Shown here one piece after another: positions 39,969-48,246 of a DNA stretch of 64,000 nucleotides (the first letter of the stretch is position 1; every line of letters starts with the position of its first letter). This DNA comes from Streptomyces sp. ISL-1. GTDB taxonomy: Bacteria; Actinomycetota; Actinomycetes; Streptomycetales; Streptomycetaceae. Location of the stretch: assembly GCF_018614585.1 (NCBI RefSeq), contig NZ_JAGGOI010000026.1, positions 1-64,000 of the forward strand. Direction: 5' to 3'. The translations under genes were made by a program, and so were the position numbers. Below the pieces are notes generated by a model. It made no database searches. It worked only from the letters and a program-made list of their open reading frames with translations, and was not told the origin of the DNA.

Positions 39969-40817
39969 GTGGCCGATCTCATCACTGTCGAGGACCCCGA
40001 CGACCCACGCCTGCGCGACTACACGGGCCTGACCGACGTCGAGCTCCGGCGCAGGCGTGAGCCCGCGGAAGGCCTGTTCATCGCCGAGGGCGAAAAGGTC
40101 ATCCGACGGGCCAAGGACGCCGGTTACGAGATGCGGTCGATGCTGCTCTCGGCCAAGTGGGTCGATGTGATGCGCGATGTCATAGACGAGCTCCCGGCGC
40201 CCGTGTACGCGGTGAGCCCCGAGCTCGCCGAACGCGTCACCGGCTACCACGTGCACCGCGGCGCGCTCGCCTCCATGCAGCGCAAACCCCTCTCTACGGC
40301 CGACGATCTGCTCCAGTCGGCCCGTCGCCCGATCGCCATGGAGTCGGTCAACGCAGGTCAGCGCGTTGCCGTGTTCGAAGATATCGTCGATCACGCCAAT
40401 CTCGGGGCCGCCTTCCGCAATGCGGCAGCCCTCGGAGTCGACGCGGTGCTGCTTACTCCGCGATGCGCCGACCCCCTCTACCGGCGGGCTGTGAAGGTCT
40501 CAATGGGGGCCGTCTTCCAGGTCCCGTGGACCCGGCTGGAGTCCTGGCCGAAGGACGTCGAGCTTCTCCGGACCCACGGATTCACCACCGCCGCACTCTG
40601 CCTCAGTGGCCAGTCGATCACCATCGACGAACTCGCCTCGCGGAACATCGAGAAGCTGGCCCTCATCTTCGGCACCGAGGGAGACGGACTCACGCCCGAG
40701 GCTCTCATCGCGGCCGACGAGCATGTCCGCATCCCGATGGACGCCGGGGTCGACTCCCTGAACGTGGCCGCCGCCTCTGCCGTCGCCTTCTACGCCACGC
40801 GGTGGAGGTCTGCCTGA
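39969..40817 (+). CDS. TrmH/SpoU-family RNA 2'-O-ribose methyltransferase
   Basis: A 282-residue SPOUT methyltransferase. The N-terminal substrate-binding part reads LFIAEGEKVIRRAKDAGYEM; the knotted SAM domain has motif 1 FEDIVDHANLGAAFRNAAAL, motif 2 LALIFGTEGDGLTPE and motif 3 IPMDAGVDSLNVAAASAVAF. It methylates a ribose in tRNA or 23S rRNA; the exact site, or possible thiostrepton-resistance-type specificity, cannot be told. GTG 39969 follows AGGAGAAGG. It stands 70 bases behind cysG on the same strand and may be co-transcribed with it. Confidence 0.9.
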   Translation: MADLITVEDPDDPRLRDYTGLTDVELRRRREPAEGLFIAEGEKVIRRAKDAGYEMRSMLLSAKWVDVMRDVIDELPAPVYAVSPELAERVTGYHVHRGALASMQRKPLSTADDLLQSARRPIAMESVNAGQRVAVFEDIVDHANLGAAFRNAAALGVDAVLLTPRCADPLYRRAVKVSMGAVFQVPWTRLESWPKDVELLRTHGFTTAALCLSGQSITIDELASRNIEKLALIFGTEGDGLTPEALIAADEHVRIPMDAGVDSLNVAAASAVAFYATRWRSA

Positions 40818-40922
40818 CCCCGGAAGACCGAGGGCTGTTCGACGTGCCCGCCGCGTCCGCGACCATCGGCGCCGGACGGGAATGAGTCAGGAACAGCTCG
40901 CCGAAGCGGCGCGCCGGCCGGC

Positions 40923-42095
40923 CTACAGCTGCTGGGCCGCCGCGATCCCCAGGGCCACGATGAGCGTCACCACGAAGAAGACGATGATGCGCTGCCGCAG
41001 CAGCCGCGGGTTGGCGGGCCGCCGCCCGACCGATGTGGTGCGGACGCCGGGCCTGGTGCCCTGACGCCCGTTCGTACGGGAGGTGTTGCGCGGCGGCTGG
41101 GGGCGGGTGCCGCCGGTGCGCGAGGGCCGCGGGCGAGGCGCGGGCGTACCCGCCGTACGCCGCTCCGTCCGCCCTGTGCGTTCGGTCCGCTCCGTCCGTT
41201 CCGTGTAGCGCGAGGTCGGACGGTCCTGCTCGATGCGCTCCCGCTGGACCGGAGGCCGCCCCTCGGACAGCCCCTGGGCCTCCCGTGCCGCGATCTCCTT
41301 GAGCCGCATTGACAGTTGCAGCGTGCTCGGGCGTTCCTCGGGATCCTTCGCCAGACAGGCCTGGACGAGCGGAGCCAGCGCGTCCGGGACCCCGTACAGC
41401 TGCGGCTCCTCATGCACGACCCGGTACAGCATGACCTCCGAACTGCCGTGTCCGAAGGGCGAGTCGGCCGTCGCCGCGTACGCGAGGGTGGCGCCCAGCG
41501 CGAAGACGTCCGTGGCCGGCGTGACCGCGGCGCCGCGCACCTGCTCCGGCGCGAGGAAACCGGGCGAGCCCACCGCGGTGCCGACATGGGTCAGCGTGCT
41601 CGCGCCGGTCGCCCAGGCGATGCCGAAGTCGATGATCCGGGGGCCTTTGGGGGAGAGCAGGATGTTCGACGGTTTCAGATCCCGGTGTACGACACCGGCC
41701 TCGTGCACGGCGACCAGGCCCTCGGAGAGCGCGGCGCCGATCGAGGCCACCTCGGCGGCCGGCAGCGTGCCGTCCTCGGCGACCTTGTCGTGCAGGGAGG
41801 GACCGGGTACGTACTGGGTGGCGAACCACGGGCGGTCCGCCTCGAGATCGGCGGCCACCAGCCGTGCCGTACAGCCGCCGCGGATCCGCCGTGCGGCGGA
41901 CACCTCGCGTGCGAACCGCGATCTGAACTCCTGGTCCTCGGCCAGATCCGGCCGGATCACCTTCAGCGCGACGCGCTGTCCGCGGCGGTCCGAGCCCAGG
42001 TAGACAACGCCCATGCCACCCGCGCCGAGCCGCCGGTGAAGCCTGAACGAGCCGACGACACGCGGATCCTCGCGCCGGAGCCGCATCATCGCCAT
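40923..42095 (-). CDS. Membrane-anchored Ser/Thr protein kinase (Hanks type)
   Basis: A 390-residue kinase. Catalytic domain 1-265: glycine loop LGAGGMGVVYLG, VALKVI lysine, HRDLKPSNILL catalytic loop, DFGIAWATG, and SPGFLAPEQVRG activation segment. A basic linker of about 90 residues follows, with TER repeats (RTERTERTERTGRTER) and many Arg/Pro, then a single C-terminal membrane helix (IIVFFVVTLIVALGIAAA) with almost no outside part, so there is no PASTA or other sensor domain. It probably phosphorylates cytoplasmic targets. ATG 42095 is the family start; an ATG two codons later is possible. Single gene. Confidence 0.93.
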   Translation of the reverse strand: MAMMRLRREDPRVVGSFRLHRRLGAGGMGVVYLGSDRRGQRVALKVIRPDLAEDQEFRSRFAREVSAARRIRGGCTARLVAADLEADRPWFATQYVPGPSLHDKVAEDGTLPAAEVASIGAALSEGLVAVHEAGVVHRDLKPSNILLSPKGPRIIDFGIAWATGASTLTHVGTAVGSPGFLAPEQVRGAAVTPATDVFALGATLAYAATADSPFGHGSSEVMLYRVVHEEPQLYGVPDALAPLVQACLAKDPEERPSTLQLSMRLKEIAAREAQGLSEGRPPVQRERIEQDRPTSRYTERTERTERTGRTERRTAGTPAPRPRPSRTGGTRPQPPRNTSRTNGRQGTRPGVRTTSVGRRPANPRLLRQRIIVFFVVTLIVALGIAAAQQL

Positions 42096-42328
42096 GTCCG
42101 TCCCCTACCTACGGTGGGGAGACCCCACTCCCGCTGCCACGGTCGTCCGTTTGACGTGGCACAGCTTACGTACCCCCGACCCGGTGTGCTCATAGGCCGC
42201 GCCCTCGCGGCCCGACCGATTGTCAGTGCCGGGTGGGAAACTTGAAGAGTGGTCAGGGGATGGCGGATCCGTCGCCCCCGGGCCCGTGCGAGATCTCAAA
42301 GGTCCGTCGCAGAAGGGGGATTGGATCA

Positions 42329-42586
42329 GTGAAGGGTGACCGCGTGGAGATAGTCGTGGACGCGGGAGACACGACTCGTACCTACGAAGTGGTGGCAAGC
42401 CGGGCGGGTCGCAGGGTCGAGACCGCGGTGCGCAGGGGGGTGGTGGAAGTGAGCGAAGTCACCCGCAGCGGTGGGGTGGTGCGCACGGCCCGCTTCATGG
42501 CCACCCGGGTGCTGGCGCTGGTCGAGCAGCCGGTACCGCGGGAGGACTCCTCGGAACGTCCCCTCCGGGAAGACCCCAAGGCATAG
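42329..42586 (+). CDS. Small conserved hypothetical protein
   Basis: An 85-residue protein with alternating beta-like sequence: VEIVVDAGDTTRTYEVVASR, VVEVSEVTRSGGVVRTARF, then TRVLALVEQPVP and an acidic tail. It looks like a small beta-barrel-type domain common in Streptomyces; no function is known. GTG 42329 follows GGGGGATT about nine bases upstream; the open frame before it has no SD. It lies between the divergent kinase gene and the next small membrane protein gene. Confidence 0.7.
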   Translation: MKGDRVEIVVDAGDTTRTYEVVASRAGRRVETAVRRGVVEVSEVTRSGGVVRTARFMATRVLALVEQPVPREDSSERPLREDPKA

Positions 42587-42775
42587 GGCGGCGTCTCCAC
42601 CCTGGGGAGTACGTCGCTGGGTGGTGGCTCATCCTCCGGGAGGCCCGGCAATCGGTACGCGGGCATGACGACCGGGCCCTGTCGCTTCCCTAATCTTGAA
42701 GTCAAGCGGCGGGTGGAGCACTCGTCCCCCGAGGTCAGACACCCGCCGCTGCCCATACAAAACAGGAGAGGGACC

Positions 42776-42982
42776 ATGGCGGACACGGCATCGCGGACCA
42801 TCATCCGCACGCAGGGGCGCAAGGCATTCGCCGCGTTCGGCGACCGCCCGTCAGGCAGGCGTCACCCGTTGGTGGCGACGGCCATGGTCCTTCCTCTGGC
42901 GGCACTGCTCGTGGTCGCCTTCGGCGGCTGGGAAGCGGTAGTCACACAAGCGTCGTCCGTGGGCGTGATGCTGGGGCGCTGA
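42776..42982 (+). CDS. Small membrane protein, hypothetical
   Basis: A 68-residue protein with a basic, cytoplasmic-looking N-terminus (about 30 residues, RTQGRKAFAAFGDRPSGRRH) and one hydrophobic helix (LVATAMVLPLAALLVVAFGG), ending GVMLGR. ATG 42776 has a very good SD, AGGAGAGGG. The upstream in-frame region is rejected on that ground. Nothing in sequence suggests a catalytic function. A hairpin terminator follows. Confidence 0.7.
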   Translation: MADTASRTIIRTQGRKAFAAFGDRPSGRRHPLVATAMVLPLAALLVVAFGGWEAVVTQASSVGVMLGR

Positions 42983-42993
42983 GCGGCGCCCTG

Positions 42994-43016
42994 GGCCCGG
43001 AAGAGCGGTCCGGGCC
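42994..43016 (+). terminator. Terminator hairpin
   Basis: GGCCCGGA / TCCGGGCC (8 bp, perfect, seven-base loop), 12 bases after the small membrane protein gene. Confidence 0.55.
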
Positions 43017-43071
43017 GGGGACATCCGGCCAACAACCCCGTGGGGACGGGGGTGCGGCGGACGGCAGCGTT

Positions 43072-43101
43072 TGGCCGGTCAGCTGGGGAGCTGACCGGCC
43101 A
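43072..43101. terminator. Strong inverted repeat, likely terminator
   Basis: Perfect 13-bp stem TGGCCGGTCAGCT / AGCTGACCGGCCA with a GGGG loop in the gap before the APH-like gene; no coding function. Confidence 0.65.
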
Positions 43102-43223
43102 TCGCGCTGCCCGCTTTCATTCGCGCCTTCGCGCGATGCGGCCGTCCTGGAGGTCAGAGGAAACACCCCCCGCCCCACCGCGTACTCTCCAGCCGGACCG
43201 CACCGCAACCCCGGGGGGACACC

Positions 43224-44189
43224 GTGACCGCATCCGTCGTACGCGCGCTCGCCGACGCCGCCCGCGACGCCGCGCATCTGCCAGGTCCGCGCGCGGCCTG
43301 CCGGGCCTGCGGGCGGGACGAGGCCGTGCTCGCGGACCGGGCCGACGGCGCCGTCGTACGGCACGGGGAAGCCGTCGCCAAGGCGCACGCACCCGGCACC
43401 GACCCGAACGGACACCGCGCCCGCATCGCCGTCGCCGCGCACCCCCGCCTCGCCGGGATCCTGCTTCCACCGCTCCCGCTCCGGGTACGGGATGTGTGCG
43501 GCCGCCCCGTCACGGCCTGGCCGTACGGCGTGCCCGTGGACGCCGCGGACCCCGACGCCGCCCCCTGGGAGGACGCCGCGGTGTTGCTGGCCCGGCTCCA
43601 CCGCGTCGAGCCCGCCGCACTCCCCGGCCCCATCCCGCCCATGCGCGGCCCCGCCAAGGCCGCCCGGGCCCTCGCGCGGATGCGCGCCGCCGCGGCGGAC
43701 CACCCCGCGGCCGCCACCGTCGAACGGGCCTGGGAGCGGCTCCCCGCCTGGGCCCGCGACGAGGCCGAATCGCCCCGCAGAAGCGCCCTTTGCCACGGCG
43801 ACCTCCACCTCGGCCAGCTCGTCCGTCACCCCGCCCCCGCCGGCCCCTGGCTGCTGATCGACGTCGACGATCTCGGCCTCGGCGATCCCGCCTGGGACCT
43901 GGCCCGCCCCGCCGCCTGGTACGCCGCCGGTCTGCTGCCCCCAGAAATCTGGCAGCGGTTCCTCGGGGCGTACAGCGCCGCAGACGGCCCGGCGGTCCGG
44001 GCAGGCGCCGACCCCTGGCCCCAACTCGACGTCCCCGCCCGCGCGCTGACCGTCCAGACCGCCGCCCTCGCCCTGGCGAAATCCGCCGCGGAACATCGCG
44101 ATCCGGACGACGTCGAGCAGGCCGTGATCGACGCCTGCGCCCGAATCGCGTGCCTCCCACCCGAGTTGGAGTTCGAGCCTCCGTCGTAG
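43224..44189 (+). CDS. Aminoglycoside-phosphotransferase-fold protein
   Basis: A 321-residue APH-fold protein. The catalytic Brenner motif is ALCHGDLHLGQLVRH and the metal-binding segment IDVDDLGLGDPAWDLARP. N-terminal lobe signals such as AVVRHGEAVAKAHAP provide the ATP lysine region. The family includes antibiotic, choline, fructosamine and homoserine kinases; the substrate here is unknown and resistance should not be assumed. Pro/Ala-rich loops are frequent. GTG 43224 follows GGGGGGACACC. It lies upstream of the zinc-finger gene on the same strand, 68 bases apart. Confidence 0.82.
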   Translation: MTASVVRALADAARDAAHLPGPRAACRACGRDEAVLADRADGAVVRHGEAVAKAHAPGTDPNGHRARIAVAAHPRLAGILLPPLPLRVRDVCGRPVTAWPYGVPVDAADPDAAPWEDAAVLLARLHRVEPAALPGPIPPMRGPAKAARALARMRAAAADHPAAATVERAWERLPAWARDEAESPRRSALCHGDLHLGQLVRHPAPAGPWLLIDVDDLGLGDPAWDLARPAAWYAAGLLPPEIWQRFLGAYSAADGPAVRAGADPWPQLDVPARALTVQTAALALAKSAAEHRDPDDVEQAVIDACARIACLPPELEFEPPS

Positions 44190-44257
44190 TCTGAACTCCT
44201 CGTCACCGGGCATGCATCCCGGCGACGTCGACCGAACGGCGAGGAGCTGAGCAGACC

Positions 44258-44539
44258 ATGCAGTGTCCCAAGTGCCATGCAGCGATGCACACGTACAACC
44301 GCAACGGCGTCCAGATCGAGCAGTGCAGCGGCTGCCGGGGGATATTCCTCGACTACGGCGAGCTGGAGTCCCTCACCCGCCTCGAGTCGCAGTGGACCCA
44401 GGCTCCGCCCCCGCCGTCCGCCCCGCAGGCCTACCCGTCCGCCCCCGCGCCCGCTTGGGGCGCCCCGCAGCACCATGGCGGACACCACGGCGGGCACCAC
44501 CGCCAGAAGAGCTTCGGCCGGATGCTCTTCTCCTCCTGA
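44258..44539 (+). CDS. TFIIB-type zinc-ribbon protein
   Basis: A 93-residue protein with a zf-TFIIB domain in the first 40 residues: MQCPKCHAAMHTYNRNG, then EQCSGCRGIFLDYGELE, with four cysteines as zinc ligands. The rest is Pro/Ala/Tyr-rich, followed by a histidine-rich stretch (HHGGHHGGHHRQ) that may also bind metal, and a short tail FGRMLFSS. Function unknown; related proteins are widespread in Streptomyces. ATG 44258 follows GAGGAGCTGAGCAGACC. A terminator follows at 44620. Confidence 0.85.
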   Translation: MQCPKCHAAMHTYNRNGVQIEQCSGCRGIFLDYGELESLTRLESQWTQAPPPPSAPQAYPSAPAPAWGAPQHHGGHHGGHHRQKSFGRMLFSS

Positions 44540-44619
44540 ACCGCCTGCTGATCCGCCACGTGACGGCGACCTGAGCCGCCACGTCTGACGGCCACCTGAA
44601 CCACTCCTGAATCCCCGCT

Positions 44620-44648
44620 GCGGGCCCGGGCACTCCACCCGGGCCCGC
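44620..44648 (+). terminator. Terminator after the zinc-ribbon gene
   Basis: GCGGGCCCGGG / CCCGGGCCCGC, 11-bp perfect stem with a seven-base loop. Confidence 0.6.
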
Positions 44649-44726
44649 GGCGGCCGGCTGCTCACCGCCGGTCCGCCGCCGGTAGCTCGTCACGGGGTGA
44701 GGGACGGGCCGACCCCCGTAACGACA

Positions 44727-44760
44727 AAACCCCCGGCCGTGGATGCGGCCGGGGGTTTTG
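44727..44760 (-). terminator. Terminator of the tRNA cluster
   Basis: Perfect stem AAAACCCCCGGCCG / CGGCCGGGGGTTTT with a six-base loop and a U run in either direction; it ends three bases before the last tRNA gene and terminates the minus-strand cluster. Confidence 0.85.
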
Positions 44761-44762
44761 GC

Positions 44763-44837
44763 TGGTGCGCGATACTGGGATTGAACCAGTGACCTCTTCC
44801 GTGTCAGGGAAGCGCTCTCCCGCTGAGCTAATCGCGC
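44763..44837 (-). tRNA. tRNA-Val (GAC)
   Basis: Cloverleaf on the minus strand with acceptor GCGCGAT/ATCGCGC, D-arm GCTCAGCGGGAGAGC, anticodon loop CTGACAC (anticodon GAC) and T-arm ACTGGTTCAATCCCAGT. The CCA end is encoded. Last of five tRNA genes. Confidence 0.95.
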
Positions 44838-44861
44838 GGGACGATCTTGTGTTGTATTGCG

Positions 44862-44933
44862 TGCGCGATACTGGGATTGAACCAGTGACCTCTTCCGTGT
44901 CAGGGAAGCGCTCTCCCGCTGAGCTAATCGCGC
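44862..44933 (-). tRNA. tRNA-Val (GAC)
   Basis: Body identical to the neighbouring copy at 44763-44837 (acceptor GCGCGAT/ATCGCGC, anticodon GAC) but without an encoded CCA. Confidence 0.95.
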
Positions 44934-44980
44934 CGGGTTCCCCGTGCCGAAGACCAGGGAGAGAATCCTCGCGGATCCAG

Positions 44981-45052
44981 TGGACGATACTGGGATTGAA
45001 CCAGTGACCTCTTCCGTGTCAGGGAAGCGCTCTCCCGCTGAGCTAATCGTCC
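44981..45052 (-). tRNA. tRNA-Val (GAC)
   Basis: Third copy with anticodon GAC; the acceptor stem differs, GGACGAT/ATCGTCC. The other arms are identical to the two downstream copies. One base separates it from the tRNA-Cys gene. Confidence 0.95.
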
Positions 45053-45053
45053 T

Positions 45054-45127
45054 TGGAGGTGGAGACGGGATTTGAACCCGTGTAGACGGCTTTGCAGGCC
45101 GTTGCCTCGCCTCTCGGCCACTCCACC
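45054..45127 (-). tRNA. tRNA-Cys (GCA)
   Basis: Acceptor GGTGGAG/CTCCACC, anticodon loop CTGCAAA (GCA), T-arm ACGGGTTCAAATCCCGT and an encoded CCA. Confidence 0.95.
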
Positions 45128-45160
45128 CTGAATGCAGGGGTTCGGGATGATCCCCCATCG

Positions 45161-45233
45161 AGCGGACGACGAGATTCGAACTCGCGACCCTCACCTTGGC
45201 AAGGTGATGCTCTACCAACTGAGCCACGTCCGC
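45161..45233 (-). tRNA. tRNA-Gly (GCC)
   Basis: Acceptor GCGGACG/CGTCCGC, anticodon loop TTGCCAA (GCC), T-arm GCGAGTTCGAATCTCGT. First gene of the minus-strand tRNA cluster. Confidence 0.95.
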
Positions 45234-45378
45234 ATGTCGGTTCCGGCCCGCTCCCGCGTGCCGGCGACGTGGTGAACTCTAGCGGATTAGTGGGCCAGCA
45301 CAAAAACGCGTTTCCGCAGCGTGCTGAGGTGTGTTCACGCCGCAGCGGCTCATCGGCGCCCGCCATAGACTCGCAGAC

Positions 45379-46434
45379 GTGCATGACCTCGCTCCTTTGG
45401 CCCGCTTCGGCAGCCTCGTCGCATCAGACCTCCGGGATGTCACCAGCGACCCCGAAGCGCTCGACTCCGCCGGCTTCTGGGCCGTCGCCGCAGACTTCGA
45501 GGGTGGTCTGACCTGCGCACGCTTCGGCGATGTGCGTACGGAGCCGGTGCCCGATCCCGTCCCGGGGCGCTGGCGGGGCCCGTCGGCGGACGACTGGACG
45601 TCAACGCTGGACCGCGCCGCGTACTGCGCCGGCGTCCGGCGCATTCGTGAGCTCATAGCGGCGGGCGAGGTCTATCAGGCGAACCTCTGCCGAATTCTCT
45701 CCGCGCCGCTGCCCGACCGGGACGCCACCGACGTCGACGCGCTGACCGCCCTGCTGGCACGCGGCAACCCCGCCCCGTACGCCGGAACCATCCGGCTGCC
45801 CGAGCACGGAGTGGAGATCGCCAGCGCCTCGCCAGAGCTGTATCTGCGCCGGGACGGGCACACCGTCGAGTCCGGGCCGATCAAAGGCACCGGACGCACC
45901 GTCGAGGATCTGCTGGAGAAGGACCACGCGGAGAACGTGATGATCGTGGACCTGGTCCGCAACGACCTGGGGCGGGTCTGCGCCACGGGCACGGTGACCG
46001 TCCCCGCGCTGTGCGCGGTCGAGGCGCATCCAGGCCTTGTGCACCTCGTCTCCACCGTGCGCGGGGAGCTGGGGCCCAAGGCGGGCTGGCAGCAGCTGCT
46101 GGCCGCCACCTTCCCGCCGGGCTCGGTGACCGGCGCGCCCAAGTCCAGTGCCCTGAAGATCATCGAGTCGCTGGAGACGGCGCCCCGCGGACCGTACTGC
46201 GGAGGCATCGGCTGGGTCGACGCCGACCGCGGCACCGGCGAGCTCGCCGTCGGCATACGCACCTTCTGGATCGACCGGACCCGGGCCGGCGGGCCGGTGC
46301 TCCGCTTCGGCACCGGCGCCGGGATCACCTGGGGCTCCGACCCCGAGGGCGAGTGGGAGGAGACCGAGCTGAAGGCTTCCCGGCTGCTCGCGGTAGCGTC
46401 GGGAGTGTACGAAGCGAGCGGAAGGACCAGCTAG
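45379..46434 (+). CDS. pabB: Chorismate-binding protein, aminodeoxychorismate synthase component I-like
   Basis: A 351-residue chorismate-utilising enzyme of the PabB type. Catalytic-domain motifs: AAGEVYQANLCRILSA, ASPELYLRRDGHTVESGPIKG, EKDHAENVMIVDLVRNDLGR, LLAATFPPGSVTGAPK and RGPYCGGIGWVD. With a glutaminase subunit (not encoded here) it makes 4-amino-4-deoxychorismate for folate. It lacks a long N-terminal half, and the amidotransferase PabA must be elsewhere. GTG 45379 is chosen because conserved sequence (HDLAPLARFGSLVASDL) starts there and TAGACT sits seven bases upstream, suggesting a leaderless message. pabC follows directly (TAG-ATG). Confidence 0.88.
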   Translation: MHDLAPLARFGSLVASDLRDVTSDPEALDSAGFWAVAADFEGGLTCARFGDVRTEPVPDPVPGRWRGPSADDWTSTLDRAAYCAGVRRIRELIAAGEVYQANLCRILSAPLPDRDATDVDALTALLARGNPAPYAGTIRLPEHGVEIASASPELYLRRDGHTVESGPIKGTGRTVEDLLEKDHAENVMIVDLVRNDLGRVCATGTVTVPALCAVEAHPGLVHLVSTVRGELGPKAGWQQLLAATFPPGSVTGAPKSSALKIIESLETAPRGPYCGGIGWVDADRGTGELAVGIRTFWIDRTRAGGPVLRFGTGAGITWGSDPEGEWEETELKASRLLAVASGVYEASGRTS

Positions 46435-47265
46435 ATGAAGCTTTGGGTCAATGGCGCACTCACGGACGCTGACGACGCCCGGGTGTCGGTGTTCGACCAC
46501 GGTCTGACCGTGGGCGACGGCATCTTCGAGACGGTCAAGGCCGTCCACGGGCAGCCCTTTGCCCTCACCCAGCACCTCGACCGGCTTACCCGCTCGGCCC
46601 GCGGTCTCGGCCTGCCGGACCCGGACCATGACGAGGTGCGCCGCGCCTGCGCGGCGGTGCTGGAAGCCAACCCCGCGGCCCTTGGCCGGCTGCGCATCAC
46701 GTACACCGGCGGCACCTCGCCCCTCGGCTCCGACCGCGGCACCGCGGGTCCGACCCTCGTCGTCGCGCTCGGCGAGACCAAGCGCCGCCCCGACGCCACG
46801 GCCGTGATCACTGTTCCCTGGACGCGCAATGAGCGTGGTGCGCTGGCCGGGCTGAAGACGACGTCGTACGCGGAGAATGTCGTCGCACTCGCCAGGGCGA
46901 GCGAACAGGGCGCGTCCGAGGCGCTCTTCGCCAACACCGTCGGACAGCTCTGCGAGGGCACCGGCGCCAATGTCTTCGTCGTACTCGACGGCGAGCTGTA
47001 CACCCCGCCCGTCTCCTCCGGCTGTCTGGCGGGCATCACCCGCGCGATGACCGTGGAATGGACGGGGGCCAGGGAGACCGACCTGCCGTTCGACGTGCTG
47101 GACCGGGCCGATGAGGTCTTCCTTACGTCCACCCTCCGCGACGTACAGGCGGTGCGGCGGATCGACGGGCGACAGCTGGCGGACGCGCCGGGACCGGTGA
47201 CCGCCAAGGCGATGCGGATCTTCGACGAGCGCTCGGCCGCCGACAGCGATCCGAAGGCTCCGTAG
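46435..47265 (+). CDS. pabC: Aminodeoxychorismate lyase
   Basis: A 276-residue fold-type-IV PLP enzyme (branched-chain aminotransferase family). Seen: VSVFDHGLTVGDGIFETVKA at the N-terminus (PLP arginine region), LKTTSYAENVVALARASEQG (PLP lysine in the LKTTSY motif), and LFANTVGQLCEGTGANVFVV. In this context it should split pyruvate from aminodeoxychorismate to give 4-aminobenzoate. Its ATG abuts the pabB stop codon, implying translational coupling and a shared pathway. Substrate assignment rests on that linkage, since the family also contains D-amino-acid transaminases. Confidence 0.9.
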   Translation: MKLWVNGALTDADDARVSVFDHGLTVGDGIFETVKAVHGQPFALTQHLDRLTRSARGLGLPDPDHDEVRRACAAVLEANPAALGRLRITYTGGTSPLGSDRGTAGPTLVVALGETKRRPDATAVITVPWTRNERGALAGLKTTSYAENVVALARASEQGASEALFANTVGQLCEGTGANVFVVLDGELYTPPVSSGCLAGITRAMTVEWTGARETDLPFDVLDRADEVFLTSTLRDVQAVRRIDGRQLADAPGPVTAKAMRIFDERSAADSDPKAP

Positions 47266-47379
47266 CCGAGGTTTCCCCAGGGGCGCTTTGGCCCAGAGGC
47301 GCTCCGCGGCGGGCCGGACTCCCGGCCGGACCGGCAAAACCGCGTGACGTGGGGCCGCAGGGCAGGTACAACACCCCTG

Positions 47380-48219
47380 ATGACCACCACTCTGCGGCCG
47401 ACCGGGCCGCTTCAGCGCGAGGCGGACGGCGCACGATCGCGTTCGTACGAGGTCTGTGTGAACAGCCGCCCCGTCGGCACGATCGAGATCGCCACCTTCC
47501 CCGCACTCAGCGCCACGGCCGGCACCATCCGCTCGCTCCGTATCGACGAGGCTGACCGTCGGCGCGGGCGGGGGACCGTCGCCGCGCTCGCCGCCGAGGA
47601 AGTGCTGCGCGGCTGGGGCTGCACCCAGGTGCTGGTCTCCGTGCCGCCGGAAGCCACCGCCGCCACACGTCTCGCGACCGCCCTCGGCTACACCGAGCGC
47701 AGCCGCAACATGCTCAAGGAGCTGCCGGAAGAGCCGCCTGCCCTGCCTGCGCAGGTCGAGGGCCGCCCGATGACCGAGGCGGAGTTCGGGCGGTGGTTGG
47801 CCACGGCTGTCGAGACGTACGCGCGGAGCTGGATCGACCGCGGAGTTCCGGCGGACGAGGCGCGCGCCAAGTCGGCGGCCGAACACCGCAAGGGCCTGCC
47901 CGACGGCCTCGCCAGCCCCGGGACCTGGCTCGGTGTCCTGGTCCACGACGGCGTTGCCGTGGGCCACCTGTTCGTCGGCCGGCGCGAGGTGCGCCCCGGC
48001 GAGCTCGGTGCGTACGTGTACGACGTCGAGGTCGCCGAAGGACAGCGCGGGCACGGACACGGGCGGTCCCTGATGCTGCTCGCCGAACGCGTCGCGCTGG
48101 ACGCCGGGCTGCGTCTGCTCGGACTGCATGTCTTCGCGGACAACACGCCAGCGGTCAGGCTCTACGAGTCACTCGGCTACGGAACGACCGACGTCAATTC
48201 CTTCAAGCAACTGCTCTGA
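47380..48219 (+). CDS. Double-domain GNAT acetyltransferase
   Basis: A 279-residue protein with two GNAT-like halves. The first (1-125) has SLRIDEADRRRGRGTVAALA and TRLATALGYTERSRNMLKEL; the second (130-279) has DVEVAEGQRGHGHGRSLMLL as acetyl-CoA loop and the usual C-terminal NTPAVRLYESLGYGTTDVNS. The first half has degenerate features and may have a structural role. Acceptor unknown. ATG 47380 is chosen (no SD, possibly leaderless). The stop lies in a 19-bp perfect tandem duplication. Confidence 0.82.
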   Translation: MTTTLRPTGPLQREADGARSRSYEVCVNSRPVGTIEIATFPALSATAGTIRSLRIDEADRRRGRGTVAALAAEEVLRGWGCTQVLVSVPPEATAATRLATALGYTERSRNMLKELPEEPPALPAQVEGRPMTEAEFGRWLATAVETYARSWIDRGVPADEARAKSAAEHRKGLPDGLASPGTWLGVLVHDGVAVGHLFVGRREVRPGELGAYVYDVEVAEGQRGHGHGRSLMLLAERVALDAGLRLLGLHVFADNTPAVRLYESLGYGTTDVNSFKQLL

Positions 48220-48240
48220 AAGCAAGCAACTGCTCTGAAA
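48203..48240. repeat. 19-bp perfect tandem duplication covering a stop codon
   Basis: CAAGCAACTGCTCTGAAAG occurs twice in direct succession; the first copy contains the last codons and TGA of the acetyltransferase gene. Confidence 0.85.
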
Positions 48241-48246
48241 GATGCC

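Noticed and set aside
43224-44189. Aminoglycoside resistance gene
   Set aside because: The APH fold is shared by many metabolic kinases and nothing specific to aminoglycosides is visible.
44763-45233. tRNA-associated integrated element
   Set aside because: No integrase gene, no duplicated tRNA 3' end and no compositional change was seen around the tRNA genes.
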